From positions 1,550,001 through 1,614,000 of the forward strand of contig NZ_CP048882.1 in assembly GCF_015910445.1 (NCBI RefSeq): a DNA stretch of 64,000 nucleotides. Direction: 5' to 3'. The stretch is from Streptomyces bathyalis. Its GTDB lineage: Bacteria; Actinomycetota; Actinomycetes; Streptomycetales; Streptomycetaceae. Shown here in pieces: positions 25,835 through 34,313 of this stretch. The notes under the pieces are model-generated. The model did no database searches. It was given only the letters and a program-made list of their open reading frames with translations, and was not told where the DNA came from. The stretch's first letter is position 1, and each line of letters starts with the position of its first letter. Position numbers and translations under genes: made by a program.

Positions 25835-26027
25835 CCCGCCATTTTCACTCACGTGTGCGGAACAGACCGATGCGAAAGGGGAAGTACCGGTGGTGTCGGT
25901 GACTATGGCGCCACAGGTGGTGCGACCATCGGTAAGCGTCACGGAAGGGTACGGAATCCGAAGCGGTCACATCGCACCCAACACACGACGGGACCACATC
26001 GACGATGGTCCGAGGGAGACAACACGT

Positions 26028-26852
26028 ATGACGGAGTCAGTCACTCGGCACACACAGCCGAGACAGATGCCCGGCACACCCTGCTGGGCGAGCCTGCTGG
26101 TGCAGGAGCTGGCCAGGAGCCAGGAGTTCTACCACCAGCTGTTCGGATGGGAGTTCTACTCGGGCCCCCGCCAACCGGGGCCCTACGTACGGGCGTTGGC
26201 GGACGGGCACGAAGTGGCGGGCCTGGGGGAGATCGTCCCCGGCCGGCGTCTGAACGTCGCCTGGCTGCCGTACATGGCGAGCGACGACGCGGACGCCACC
26301 GCCGGCCTGATCCGCGAACGGGGCGGGACCGTCGCCGTCGGGCCGCTGGACGCGGACAACGCGGGCCGCATGGCGATCGCGGCCGACACCGCGGGTGCGG
26401 GCTTCGGTGTGTGGCAGCCCGCGCCGCAGCCGGAGAGCCTGTCCCCGGCCACCGCAGAGGTGCCGGGAGCGCCCGTCTGGTACGAACTGATCACCCGTGA
26501 GTCGTCGGCCGCCGGGAGCTTCTATCCCGCGGTCTTCGGCTACGAGCCCACCGCCGACGGCACAGGGAACGGCGACGGCGACTCGAACGTCGGGAACGGC
26601 CGGGATTATGTGACGCTCCATGTGAACGGCGAGCCCGTGGCGGGAATCCACGGCGTGGGGCAGGCGCTCCCGCGCGACCGCGGACCGTACTGGAAGACCT
26701 ACTTCGCCGTCACCGACACCGACGAAACCATGCGGCGCGTCGCCGAACTGGGCGGATCCGTCGTGCACTTGCCGGCCGACACACCGCACGGCCGGGTGGC
26801 CACGGCCGCCGATCCGGAGGGCGCGCAGTTCAGCGTGATCGCACACATCTGA
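26028..26852 (+). CDS. Tandem VOC (glyoxalase-fold) protein
   Basis: A 274-residue protein with two VOC modules (about residues 15-130 and 145-270). Each has a beta-alpha-beta-beta-beta pattern such as FYHQLFGWEFYSG and FYPAVFGYEPTADGT. This type resembles antibiotic-binding or hydroxylase-like VOC proteins. Catalytic metal ligands cannot be fixed by eye. The ATG is preceded by GAGGGAG. Ligand unknown. It converges with tdk, with only 19 bp between the stops. Confidence 0.82.
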   Translation: MTESVTRHTQPRQMPGTPCWASLLVQELARSQEFYHQLFGWEFYSGPRQPGPYVRALADGHEVAGLGEIVPGRRLNVAWLPYMASDDADATAGLIRERGGTVAVGPLDADNAGRMAIAADTAGAGFGVWQPAPQPESLSPATAEVPGAPVWYELITRESSAAGSFYPAVFGYEPTADGTGNGDGDSNVGNGRDYVTLHVNGEPVAGIHGVGQALPRDRGPYWKTYFAVTDTDETMRRVAELGGSVVHLPADTPHGRVATAADPEGAQFSVIAHI

Positions 26853-26871
26853 CAGCCGGGAGCGGGGGGTG

Positions 26872-27540
26872 CTAGGTCACGTGCGGCGTGGCGGGGGCGT
26901 CGATGGGCAGCACGTCCGGGGAGAGCGCCCCCGCCCGCGCCGTCGCGGAGGTCAGCCGGCGTCGGTGGTGACGGCGGCAGAGCACCTCGTAGCCGACTTC
27001 GCCGGTGGGTTCGCCCACGTCGCCGACGACGACCTGCGCGCCCTCGACCACCATCTTCCCGCCGACCGTGCGGGCGTTGTGCGTGGCCCTGGCGCCGCAC
27101 CAGCACAGCGCCTCGACCTGCAGCACCTCGATGCGGTCGGCCAGTTCCATCAGCCGCTGCGAGCCCGGGAAGAGCCTTGTGCGGAAGTCGGTGGCGATGC
27201 CGAAGGCGAAGACATCCATGCCCAAGTCGTCGACGATGCGGGCCAGTTGGTCGATCTGCTCCGCGGTGAGGAACTGCGCCTCGTCCACGATGACGTAGTC
27301 GGTGCGGCCGCCGGCGGTCAGATGCTTCACCAGGTGCACGTGGAAGTCGAAGCCGTCCCTCGCCTCGACGGCATCGGTGACGAGCCCCAGCCGGGACGAC
27401 AGACGCCCCTCCCCCGCACGGTCGTTGCGGGTGAAGATCATGCCCTGAAGGCCACGGGTGGAACGGTTGTGCTCGATCTGGAGAGCCAGTGTCGACTTGC
27501 CGCAGTCCATGGTTCCGGAGAAGAACACCAGCTCTGGCAT
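26872..27540 (-). CDS. tdk: Thymidine kinase (type II)
   Basis: A 222-residue enzyme phosphorylating thymidine with ATP. It has the P-loop FSGTMDCGKST (residues 7-17), DEAQFLTAEQ catalytic residues, the lasso segment GLVTDAVEARDG, and a zinc site formed by ALCWCGARATHNAR and CRRHHRRR. The usual actinobacterial form is about 200-220 residues. Placement next to a phosphodiesterase gene (84-bp gap) is conserved in Streptomyces. Confidence 0.93.
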   Translation of the reverse strand: MPELVFFSGTMDCGKSTLALQIEHNRSTRGLQGMIFTRNDRAGEGRLSSRLGLVTDAVEARDGFDFHVHLVKHLTAGGRTDYVIVDEAQFLTAEQIDQLARIVDDLGMDVFAFGIATDFRTRLFPGSQRLMELADRIEVLQVEALCWCGARATHNARTVGGKMVVEGAQVVVGDVGEPTGEVGYEVLCRRHHRRRLTSATARAGALSPDVLPIDAPATPHVT

Positions 27541-27623
27541 GGAGACGTCGGCCTTTCTGCGCTCGCGGGCAGGTCGGTGTGTGCTCGTACGGGCCCGCGG
27601 GGCCGGCGTACGGGCGGCTTGGG

Positions 27624-28817
27624 CTACGTACGGACTTCGAGGAGCGGGACGAGCTGTTCGGCGGAGGTGGCGGAGCCGTGCATCCCGATGAGCGCGGACT
27701 CCTTGGGCTCGCGCTCGTTGGCCACGACGGCTGAGTCGCCACTCATCGCCGCCACGACGTCGCCGATGCGGGCGTGCACCCTGGCGTCGATCCGTGGCCC
27801 GAACCACCCCAGTTCCACGGCCTCTTCGCGGGTCGCCACCCACGCGTGACCGGCGAGCACCTCGCGCCAGACCGACGCCACGTCACGTGCGGCCCCGGGC
27901 ACGGCGTAGAGGTGGCGCATCCTGCCCTCCCCGCCGAGCTCGGCGATGCCCGCTCTCAGTTCCCAGTCCTCGTCGACGTCGAATCTGGCCTGCGGGGTGA
28001 GGGGGACGTCGACCATGCCGTGGTCGGCTGTGATGTACAGCGCGGAACGGGGCGGCAGTTGCTCGGCGAGCCGCTGGGCGAGCCGGTCCACGTACATCAG
28101 CTGGCCGCGCCAGGCGTCGGAGTCGATGCCGTACCGGTGGCCGTGGCCGTCGAGCTCGGCGTAGTAGGTGTAGACGAGGGTGCGGTCCGCGGCGGCGAGC
28201 CGCTCGGCTGCCTGGTCCATGCGGTCCTCGGCGCTGAGCACCCCGAAGAACGTTCCTCCCGACAGCGCGACGCGCGTGAGCGGAGTCTGCTCGAAGTGCG
28301 GCGCGGAGACCTGGCTCGCGGTGATCCCGCCGGCGTCGGCGAGCTGGAAGACCGTGGGGTAGGGCTGCCACACGTGCGGGTCCGTCCAGGGCTGCCAGCG
28401 CAGCTGGTTCATCAGCCGGCCGGTGTCCGGATCGAGAGCGGTGTATCCGGGCAGGCCGTGCACGCCGGGGGGCAGGCCGGTGCCGACGGAGGCCAGCGAC
28501 GTGGCGGTCGTGGAGGGGAATCCGGCGGTCAGGGCCGATCCGGTGCCGCCGAGCGAGGTGTGCAGCAGGGAGGTGAGGAACGGTGCCTCTTCGGGGTGCG
28601 CCCGCAGCACGTCCCAGCCGAGCCCGTCGACGAGGAACACGCAGGCACGGTCGGCCGGTTCGAGCCGCAGCCCGGTCTTCAGCCCCTCCAGGCCCTGTGC
28701 CGTGACGATGGCGGGCAACAGGTCCGACAGCGACGCCAGGCCGTAGCGCGGCACGGGCGCGGTACGCGGATCGAGCGGCAGCGGTTCCTGCGGGTTCTCG
28801 GTGGCGGCCTGTGCCAT
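27624..28817 (-). CDS. Nucleotide pyrophosphatase/phosphodiesterase (alkaline phosphatase fold)
   Basis: A 397-residue protein. It has the metal-binding LVDGLGWDVLRAHP, the nucleophile loop GFPSTTATSLASVG (Thr in FPSTT), YYAELDGHGHRYG and the late TADHGMVDVP, the NPP/ALP-superfamily pattern. It should hydrolyse phosphodiester or pyrophosphate bonds with two metal ions. There is no signal peptide, so it is cytosolic. Its ATG overlaps the stop of the DUF5998-type gene (TGATG), so the two are coupled. Confidence 0.88.
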   Translation of the reverse strand: MAQAATENPQEPLPLDPRTAPVPRYGLASLSDLLPAIVTAQGLEGLKTGLRLEPADRACVFLVDGLGWDVLRAHPEEAPFLTSLLHTSLGGTGSALTAGFPSTTATSLASVGTGLPPGVHGLPGYTALDPDTGRLMNQLRWQPWTDPHVWQPYPTVFQLADAGGITASQVSAPHFEQTPLTRVALSGGTFFGVLSAEDRMDQAAERLAAADRTLVYTYYAELDGHGHRYGIDSDAWRGQLMYVDRLAQRLAEQLPPRSALYITADHGMVDVPLTPQARFDVDEDWELRAGIAELGGEGRMRHLYAVPGAARDVASVWREVLAGHAWVATREEAVELGWFGPRIDARVHARIGDVVAAMSGDSAVVANEREPKESALIGMHGSATSAEQLVPLLEVRT

Positions 28818-29401
28818 CAGGAAGGTGTCACCGTCGCCTCTGAGAGCGCCTGTGCGAAGGCGAGGGTCTGCCGCACGGTGTCGGGTCCGTCGGCCGCCTC
28901 ACTGACACGGAGCGAGAGGTCGTCCGCCGTGGAGGAGCCCGTATAGCCGTGATCCGCCTCGCAGTTGGGGTCTCCGCAGGTGGCGGGCTCCATGTCCAGC
29001 CGGGAGACCGCACCCCAGCCGATGGTCAGCACGACCTCGCGGGGCAGCGTCCCGGGAGTGTAGGACTCGGGGTCGGCGACGACGCGGGAGAGCACGACGG
29101 ACGAGATGCGCTGGATCTTCACGGACTCCGTGGAGGTCGTGGCGTACGGCGAAGAGGAGGTGCCGTCGGCGGGCTGCTCGTCGGTGTGGCTGACGAGGAA
29201 GCGCGTACCGGTGAGGACCAGGACCGTGACATGGCGGCGCACCTCGTTGGAGTCGAACGTCGTCTCCTGGTGCACGAGGTAGGAGGTGACGGGCTCGCCG
29301 CCCACCGCCGCCTCGACGGCCTCGGCCACAAGGGTCGGGTAGTAGCCGCTGCGCTCGATCGCCTCACGCAGCCCCTGGGTCGTCGTACCGGTCTTCGCCA
29401 T
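28817..29401 (-). CDS. DUF5998-type conserved protein
   Basis: A 194-residue protein with a conserved N-terminal helix (MAKTGTTTQGLREAIERSGY), beta-rich middle strands and a possible metal site from CGDPNCEADHGY. It matches a Streptomyces-wide protein placed just before the phosphodiesterase gene and coupled to it by TGATG. The function is unknown. The pairing suggests a shared small-molecule or nucleotide role. An in-frame ATG nine bases upstream is an alternative start. Confidence 0.75.
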   Translation of the reverse strand: MAKTGTTTQGLREAIERSGYYPTLVAEAVEAAVGGEPVTSYLVHQETTFDSNEVRRHVTVLVLTGTRFLVSHTDEQPADGTSSSPYATTSTESVKIQRISSVVLSRVVADPESYTPGTLPREVVLTIGWGAVSRLDMEPATCGDPNCEADHGYTGSSTADDLSLRVSEAADGPDTVRQTLAFAQALSEATVTPS

Positions 29402-29429
29402 GCGGGCCATCCTACGGGCCGGGGGACTC

Positions 29430-32288
29430 TCAGTAAGCGGGCAGGCTGCGGCGGCCCAGGTCGGTCCGCGGCGACGGCTCGGCGATCCGCACGGTCGCGC
29501 CGAGCACCGTGTGTCCCCGGGACGCGACGACGACGGGCTCCAGGTCGACGGCGACGATCTCGGGGTGTTCGTGGAGCAGGCGTGACACCCGCAGCAGCAG
29601 CTCCTCCAGTGAGGCGACGTCCACGGCCTGCGCGCCACGCCATCCGAAGAGGATCGGGGCGCTGCGGATGGCCCGCACCAGTTCGGCGGCGTCCTTGTCG
29701 GTGACGGGGACGAGGCGGTGCGCAACGTCTTCCAGCAGCTCGGACGGGGTGCCGGCGAGGCCGAAGGAGAGCACCACCCCGATGGACGGGTCGAGGGCCG
29801 CGCGGATGACGGTGTCGACGCCGCGCGGGGCCATGGTCTGCACGACGGGGCGCAGCCCGGCCCCGTCGCCGAAGGTCTCCGTGAGCTCGGCGTGTGCGCG
29901 GCGCAGTTCGCTCTCCGAGGAGATGTCGAGGCGTACGCCGCCGAGGTCGGCGCGGTGGCGCAGGTGGGGAGCCGTGGTCTTGAGGGCGACGGGGTAGCCG
30001 ATGCGTTCCGCCGCGGCCGCGGCCTGGTCCGGGCCGGGGGCCGGGATCGTGGACTCGACGATGATGCCGTAGCAGGCGAGCAGTGCCTCCGTGTCCTCGG
30101 CGCCGAGGGTGAGGCCGTGGCTCGTGTCGGCGGCGGGAGTCGGGACGGTGGCGTCGCCCGTGGTGTGGGAGACGGTGCCGGAGGCGGCGCCGGACGTTCC
30201 CTCGGCGCCGGTCTCCGGAGCCCCGGCCCCCTCCTCCTGAGCGGTGGAGACGTCCGCGGTTCCCTGGGGCGCTTCGGCCCCTGCCGGGGCGTCCGCCGCG
30301 TCCGCCGCCGCGCGGGCGAGCAGTTCCGAGGCCGCGGTTTCGTCGGCCTCGAACTCCGTTACGCGCCCCGGGTTTTCCGCCTCGCGACGCCAGCGCGCGT
30401 AGCGGGACGCCTCCGAGAGGGCGCGCACGGCTCGCTCGGGCGCGGGGTAGGCGGGGATGCCGCGTGCGGCGAGGGCGGAGTCGAGTCCCTCGATGGCCAG
30501 ATGCACGACGGTGACGGGCTTGTCGGCTCCGTCCGAGGCCTCGCGCAGCGCGTCCGCCAGTTCCGCCGTCGGGGTGTCGCCCACCCATGGGATGACGGTG
30601 ACGACGACCGCGTCCGTCTCCGGGTCCTCCAGGGCGTCGCGCAGCGCCTGCCGGTACTCGTCAGGCGTCGCGGAGGTGCCGAGGTCGCGCACGGGCTGCG
30701 GCCGCAGCTCACCGGCGAGCGCCGCGTCGTACGAGAGCAGACCGAGCGACTCGGCGTTGCCGAGGATCGCGGTGCGGGGCCCGGCCGGAAGCGGCTGTGA
30801 CACGAGCAGGGCGCCCGCGTCGAGCAGTTCGGTGACGGTGTCGACCATCACGACACCGGCCTGCCTGAGCAGCGCGGTGACGGTGGCGACCGGCGTACTG
30901 GAGACCGGAGCGGCGTGCCCGGGCGGCGGCGCGGCGCCGCTGTGCCTCGCGCCCTTGACCACCACGACCGGCTTGCGTGCGGCGATGCGCCTGGCGAGCC
31001 TGGTGAATTTCCGCGGGTTGCCGATCGATTCGAGGTAGAGCAGCGTGACGTCGGTGTCGGGATCGTCGTCCCAGTGCTGGAGCACGTCGTTGCCGGAGAC
31101 GTCCGCCCTGTTTCCCGCGGAGACGAAGCTGGACAGCCCGATGCCGCGCTGGTGGAGCCCGGCCAGCAGGGCGATGCCGATGGCGCCGGACTGGGTGAAC
31201 AGGCCGACCCTGCCGCGCGCGGGCATCTCCGGCGAGAGCGTCGCGTTGAGCCGCACGTCCGGGTCGGTGTTCATCAGTCCGAAGGCGTTCGGGCCGATGA
31301 CGCGGGTGCCGTACGAGCGTGCCAGGCGGACGAGTTCGCGCTGCTCGTCGCGGGTGAAATCCGCGGTGAGCACGACGAGTCCCTGCACGCCCGCCTCGCC
31401 GCACTCCCGCGCGAGCGCCTGCACCTGGCTCGCGGGAACCGCCACGACGGCAAGGTCGAGGTGCTCCGGGACGTCCTTGACGGAACGGTGCGCGGGCACG
31501 CCGCCGATCTCGCTCCCTCCCTCGGGAAGCTCATGGTTGACCGCGTACACGCGACCGGTGAACCCGCAGGTGCGCAGGCTCTCCAGGACCCTGCGGCCCG
31601 CGCCGCGCGGCGAGCGGCTGGCGCCGATGACCGCGACCGAACCGGGGGCGAGCAGCCGGCGCACGGAGCGGCCCTCGGCCCGCTGCTCGCGGGCGCTCAT
31701 GACGGCGAGGGACCGCTCGGTCGGTTCGAGGTCGAAGGTGAGATGGACGGAGCCGTCCTCGAAGCTGCGGCGCTGCGAGTAGCCGGCGTCCGTGAACACC
31801 TTGATCATCTTGTTGTTGGCCGGCATCACGTCGGCGATGAAGCGCTGGATGCCCCGCTCGCGCGCCACGGCCGCGATGTGTTCGAGGAGCGCGGACGCCA
31901 CGCCACGGCCCTGATGATCGTCCCGCACCAGGAAGGCCACCTCGGCCTGTGCGGAGCCCCCCTCGTCGGAGGAGGTGGCCGCGCGTCCTGAATCGTCGAC
32001 CCGGTCGTAGCGGACCGTGGCGATGAACTCGCCGCCCACAGTGGCGGCGAGGCCCACCCGGTCGACGTAGTCGTGATGTGTGAAGCGACGCACGTCGCGG
32101 TCGGAGAGGCGTGGGTACGGGGCGAAGAAGCGGTAATACTTCGACTCGTCGGATACACGCTCGTAGAAGGCGACGAGCCGGTCTGCATCGTCCGCGGTGA
32201 TGGGCCTGATGAGCGCGGTGCCGCCGTCACGGAGCACCACGTCGGCCTCCCAGTGCGCCGGATACGCACGCTCCCGAGGGGTACGCAT
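29430..32288 (-). CDS. Pat-type protein acetyltransferase fused to acyl-CoA synthetase (NDP-forming)
   Basis: A 952-residue fusion. The N-terminal GNAT domain (about 1-180) has VFTDAGYSQRRSFEDG and an acetyl-CoA-binding VRDDHQGRGVASALLE loop. The acyl-CoA synthetase core (about 200-680) includes CoA-binding AVIGASRSPRGAGRRVL. A long Thr/Ala/Glu-rich linker (about 660-720) is followed by an ATP-grasp domain (about 720-952). Actinobacterial Pat proteins carry the GNAT domain at the N-terminus, as here, and acetylate Lys residues of acyl-CoA synthetases. Whether the synthetase half is catalytically active cannot be decided by eye. Confidence 0.9.
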   Translation of the reverse strand: MRTPRERAYPAHWEADVVLRDGGTALIRPITADDADRLVAFYERVSDESKYYRFFAPYPRLSDRDVRRFTHHDYVDRVGLAATVGGEFIATVRYDRVDDSGRAATSSDEGGSAQAEVAFLVRDDHQGRGVASALLEHIAAVARERGIQRFIADVMPANNKMIKVFTDAGYSQRRSFEDGSVHLTFDLEPTERSLAVMSAREQRAEGRSVRRLLAPGSVAVIGASRSPRGAGRRVLESLRTCGFTGRVYAVNHELPEGGSEIGGVPAHRSVKDVPEHLDLAVVAVPASQVQALARECGEAGVQGLVVLTADFTRDEQRELVRLARSYGTRVIGPNAFGLMNTDPDVRLNATLSPEMPARGRVGLFTQSGAIGIALLAGLHQRGIGLSSFVSAGNRADVSGNDVLQHWDDDPDTDVTLLYLESIGNPRKFTRLARRIAARKPVVVVKGARHSGAAPPPGHAAPVSSTPVATVTALLRQAGVVMVDTVTELLDAGALLVSQPLPAGPRTAILGNAESLGLLSYDAALAGELRPQPVRDLGTSATPDEYRQALRDALEDPETDAVVVTVIPWVGDTPTAELADALREASDGADKPVTVVHLAIEGLDSALAARGIPAYPAPERAVRALSEASRYARWRREAENPGRVTEFEADETAASELLARAAADAADAPAGAEAPQGTADVSTAQEEGAGAPETGAEGTSGAASGTVSHTTGDATVPTPAADTSHGLTLGAEDTEALLACYGIIVESTIPAPGPDQAAAAAERIGYPVALKTTAPHLRHRADLGGVRLDISSESELRRAHAELTETFGDGAGLRPVVQTMAPRGVDTVIRAALDPSIGVVLSFGLAGTPSELLEDVAHRLVPVTDKDAAELVRAIRSAPILFGWRGAQAVDVASLEELLLRVSRLLHEHPEIVAVDLEPVVVASRGHTVLGATVRIAEPSPRTDLGRRSLPAY

Positions 32289-32429
32289 GGGACTCAGGGT
32301 ACGGCCGTACCGGAAACTCCGGCCCCGGACATCCGGCAGCGCACGTCAAGGGGGTGCGGCCGTCAGCCAAGAGAGGCATGCGAGACTTGTTCCCGGCCGG
32401 ACGAAAGCACGACCTGAAGGGCAACAACC

Positions 32430-32714
32430 ATGGTAGAGCGCCGTGTCACCGTCGGGTGGGCCGAGGGCTTGCACGCCCGTCCTGCCTCGATCTTCTGCCG
32501 CGCGGCGGCTGCGGCCGGCGTTCCCGTCACGGTCAAGAAGGGCGACGAAGGCGTGCCCGTCAACGCCGCATCGATGCTCGGTGTCCTCGGCCTGGGCGCC
32601 GAGTCCGGCGAGGAGATCGTGCTCGCGTCCGACGCGGTGGACGCCGAGGGCGCGCTGGAGCGCCTGGCCACGCTGGTCTCCGAGGGCCTGGAAGAACTGC
32701 CCGAGACCGTCTGA
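32430..32714 (+). CDS. ptsH: HPr phosphocarrier of the PTS
   Basis: A 94-residue HPr. The active-site GLHARPAS holds the phosphorylated His15. The conserved Ser region NAASMLGVLGLGAESG follows, and the C-terminal helix fits the family. It carries phosphate from enzyme I to sugar permeases such as those for N-acetylglucosamine. In Streptomyces ptsH is single-copy and linked to DasR control. The start ATG has a short GAAGGG-type site. A strong hairpin follows the downstream gap. Confidence 0.95.
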   Translation: MVERRVTVGWAEGLHARPASIFCRAAAAAGVPVTVKKGDEGVPVNAASMLGVLGLGAESGEEIVLASDAVDAEGALERLATLVSEGLEELPETV

Positions 32715-32785
32715 CTCTCCTCTACGCGTATAGCGCCGCGGCGGAGTGCGGCGCCCACGAGTCTCGCGGCAGCGCCATCGTCATG

Positions 32786-32827
32786 CGAAGAGCCCCCGGT
32801 CGCCGGTGAGCGGCCGGGGGCTCTTCG
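32786..32827. terminator. 14-bp-stem hairpin
   Basis: CGAAGAGCCCCCGG (32786-32799) pairs perfectly with CCGGGGGCTCTTCG (32814-32827). It lies between ptsH and the convergent M23 peptidase gene and is usable by both strands. Confidence 0.8.
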
Positions 32828-32884
32828 GTGCCTTTGCCGGGAGGCGTACGGGGACGCCGGACCGTCGGGCAGTTCTGCGGACGG

Positions 32885-33703
32885 TCAGAGACTGACGCCG
32901 TGCTTCCTCAGGTAGCCGACCGGGTCCATGTCCGAGCCGTAGTCGGGACCCGTGCGCGCCTCGAAGTGCAGGTGCGGACCCGTGGTGTTGCCCGTGGAGC
33001 CCGACAGCGCGATCTTCTGGCCCGGCTTGACCTGCTGGCCGACCGAGACGCTGATCGACGACAGGTGGCCGTACTGGGTGTAGGTGCCGTCGCGGTGCTT
33101 GACGACGACGCTGTTCCCGAACGAGCCGTCGCTGCCTGCCTCGACGACCTCGCCGGCGGCGACGGACCGGACCTCGGTCCCCTCGTCGGCCTGGAAGTCG
33201 ACACCGGTGTGACTGCCGGAGGACCACAGCCCGCCGGAGCTCTGGTACGGCGTGGAGACCGACGCGCCCTCGAGCGGGGCGACGTAGGCGTTGAGCTTCT
33301 TCCGCTCAGCGGCCCTTGCTGCCTTCTCCCTGGCCTCGCGCTCGCGCTTCGCCTTCTCGGCGGCCGCCTTGCGCTTGGCCTCGTTGGCGGCCTTGGCCTG
33401 GGCGGCCGCGGCCTTCTGGAGCCGGGCCTGGTCGCTGACGGTGTCGGCGATCGCGTCGCCGAATCCGATGGCGTGGCTCAGGCCGGTCTCGTGAGTCTCC
33501 TGGCCGGTCCGGCGAGTGGTGTCCTCAGCACTCTTGTCTGCCCCGCTGCTCGCTGCCTGCGGCTGTCCGCCGGTGTCGGCCAGGGCGGGCGATGCGAGTG
33601 TCCCGACCACGCCGAAGGTCAGACCGGCTATGCCTGCTGCCCTCGCGCGTCGGCTCATGGGGCGGGTACGCCGATGCGTCCCGGTGGCACGGATGAACGC
33701 CAT
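32885..33703 (-). CDS. Secreted M23 metallopeptidase
   Basis: A 272-residue protein. The N-terminus has a signal or membrane-anchored segment (about 20-42, GIAGLTFGVVGTLASPALAD), then a coiled-coil Lys/Ala/Glu-rich hinge (about 100-150, RKAAAEKAKREREAREKAAR). The C-terminal M23 domain (about 160-272) has HTGVDFQADEG and the zinc site GPHLHFEARTG. It likely cleaves peptidoglycan cross-bridges. The ATG 33703 is chosen with an AGGAG site. An upstream reading adds a Glu-rich segment with no support. Confidence 0.85.
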   Translation of the reverse strand: MAFIRATGTHRRTRPMSRRARAAGIAGLTFGVVGTLASPALADTGGQPQAASSGADKSAEDTTRRTGQETHETGLSHAIGFGDAIADTVSDQARLQKAAAAQAKAANEAKRKAAAEKAKREREAREKAARAAERKKLNAYVAPLEGASVSTPYQSSGGLWSSGSHTGVDFQADEGTEVRSVAAGEVVEAGSDGSFGNSVVVKHRDGTYTQYGHLSSISVSVGQQVKPGQKIALSGSTGNTTGPHLHFEARTGPDYGSDMDPVGYLRKHGVSL

Positions 33704-34223
33704 GGTGTGGCGTGACTCCTTTCCCTCCTTCTCGCCTACCGGGTCTGCCATCTGCCTGCGTGGCTCCACGCACGTCCGCGCTTGGGGCTCCGTGCATGGG
33801 CGCAGCGGAACTCCGGCGGGGTCCGGCGGGAATCCGGGCAGAAGGGGCCCCCAGTCGGTTCGGAGCAGGAAGGTCTCCTACGGTCCGCTGGGCGGCGGAC
33901 CGATTCACCCCACCCCTCCTCCGCCCTGCCGTTTCCGGCCCGGACTGGGAGGGACCCTCTGCGCCTGAGCGGCGCCGCGAGGGAAGGGCCCCCGGCTCTC
34001 CATGTGTACGTCGTCGTACAGGAGACTCGGCGATGCCGAACGTCGGCCGCGGTCGCGGTCACTTCTGACGAACAGCCGGATCGACGCTAAATGGGGCATC
34101 TGGCAACGGCCAAACCAAACCCATGTTTTGTCGCATAGCCCACACCACAGACCGTGGCATACGCGGCAATCCGGGCAAAGTGAGGCCGAGAACGGCGTCG
34201 TGGAAGGCGAACAGGCAACGGCA
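33704..34223. other. Upstream region of the M23 peptidase gene
   Basis: About 520 bp, probably carrying the M23 promoter near 33704-33900. A short palindrome TGTACG(tcgt)CGTACA lies at 34005-34020, followed by AGGAGA and an 11-codon reading frame starting at 34033. The rest shows nothing recognised. Confidence 0.45.
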
Positions 34224-34260
34224 GCGGCCCCGGTGGACGTCTTCCGTCCACCGGGGCCGC
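34224..34260 (-). terminator. 16-bp-stem hairpin after the M16 operon
   Basis: GCGGCCCCGGTGGACG (34224-34239) pairs perfectly with CGTCCACCGGGGCCGC (34245-34260), loop tcttc. It lies 53 bp beyond the stop of the second M16 gene. Confidence 0.8.
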
Positions 34261-34313
34261 CTGATGTTCTCGTCGTTCGCGTGTCTCCTGGCGGGTGCGC
34301 CCGGCGCGGCTCC

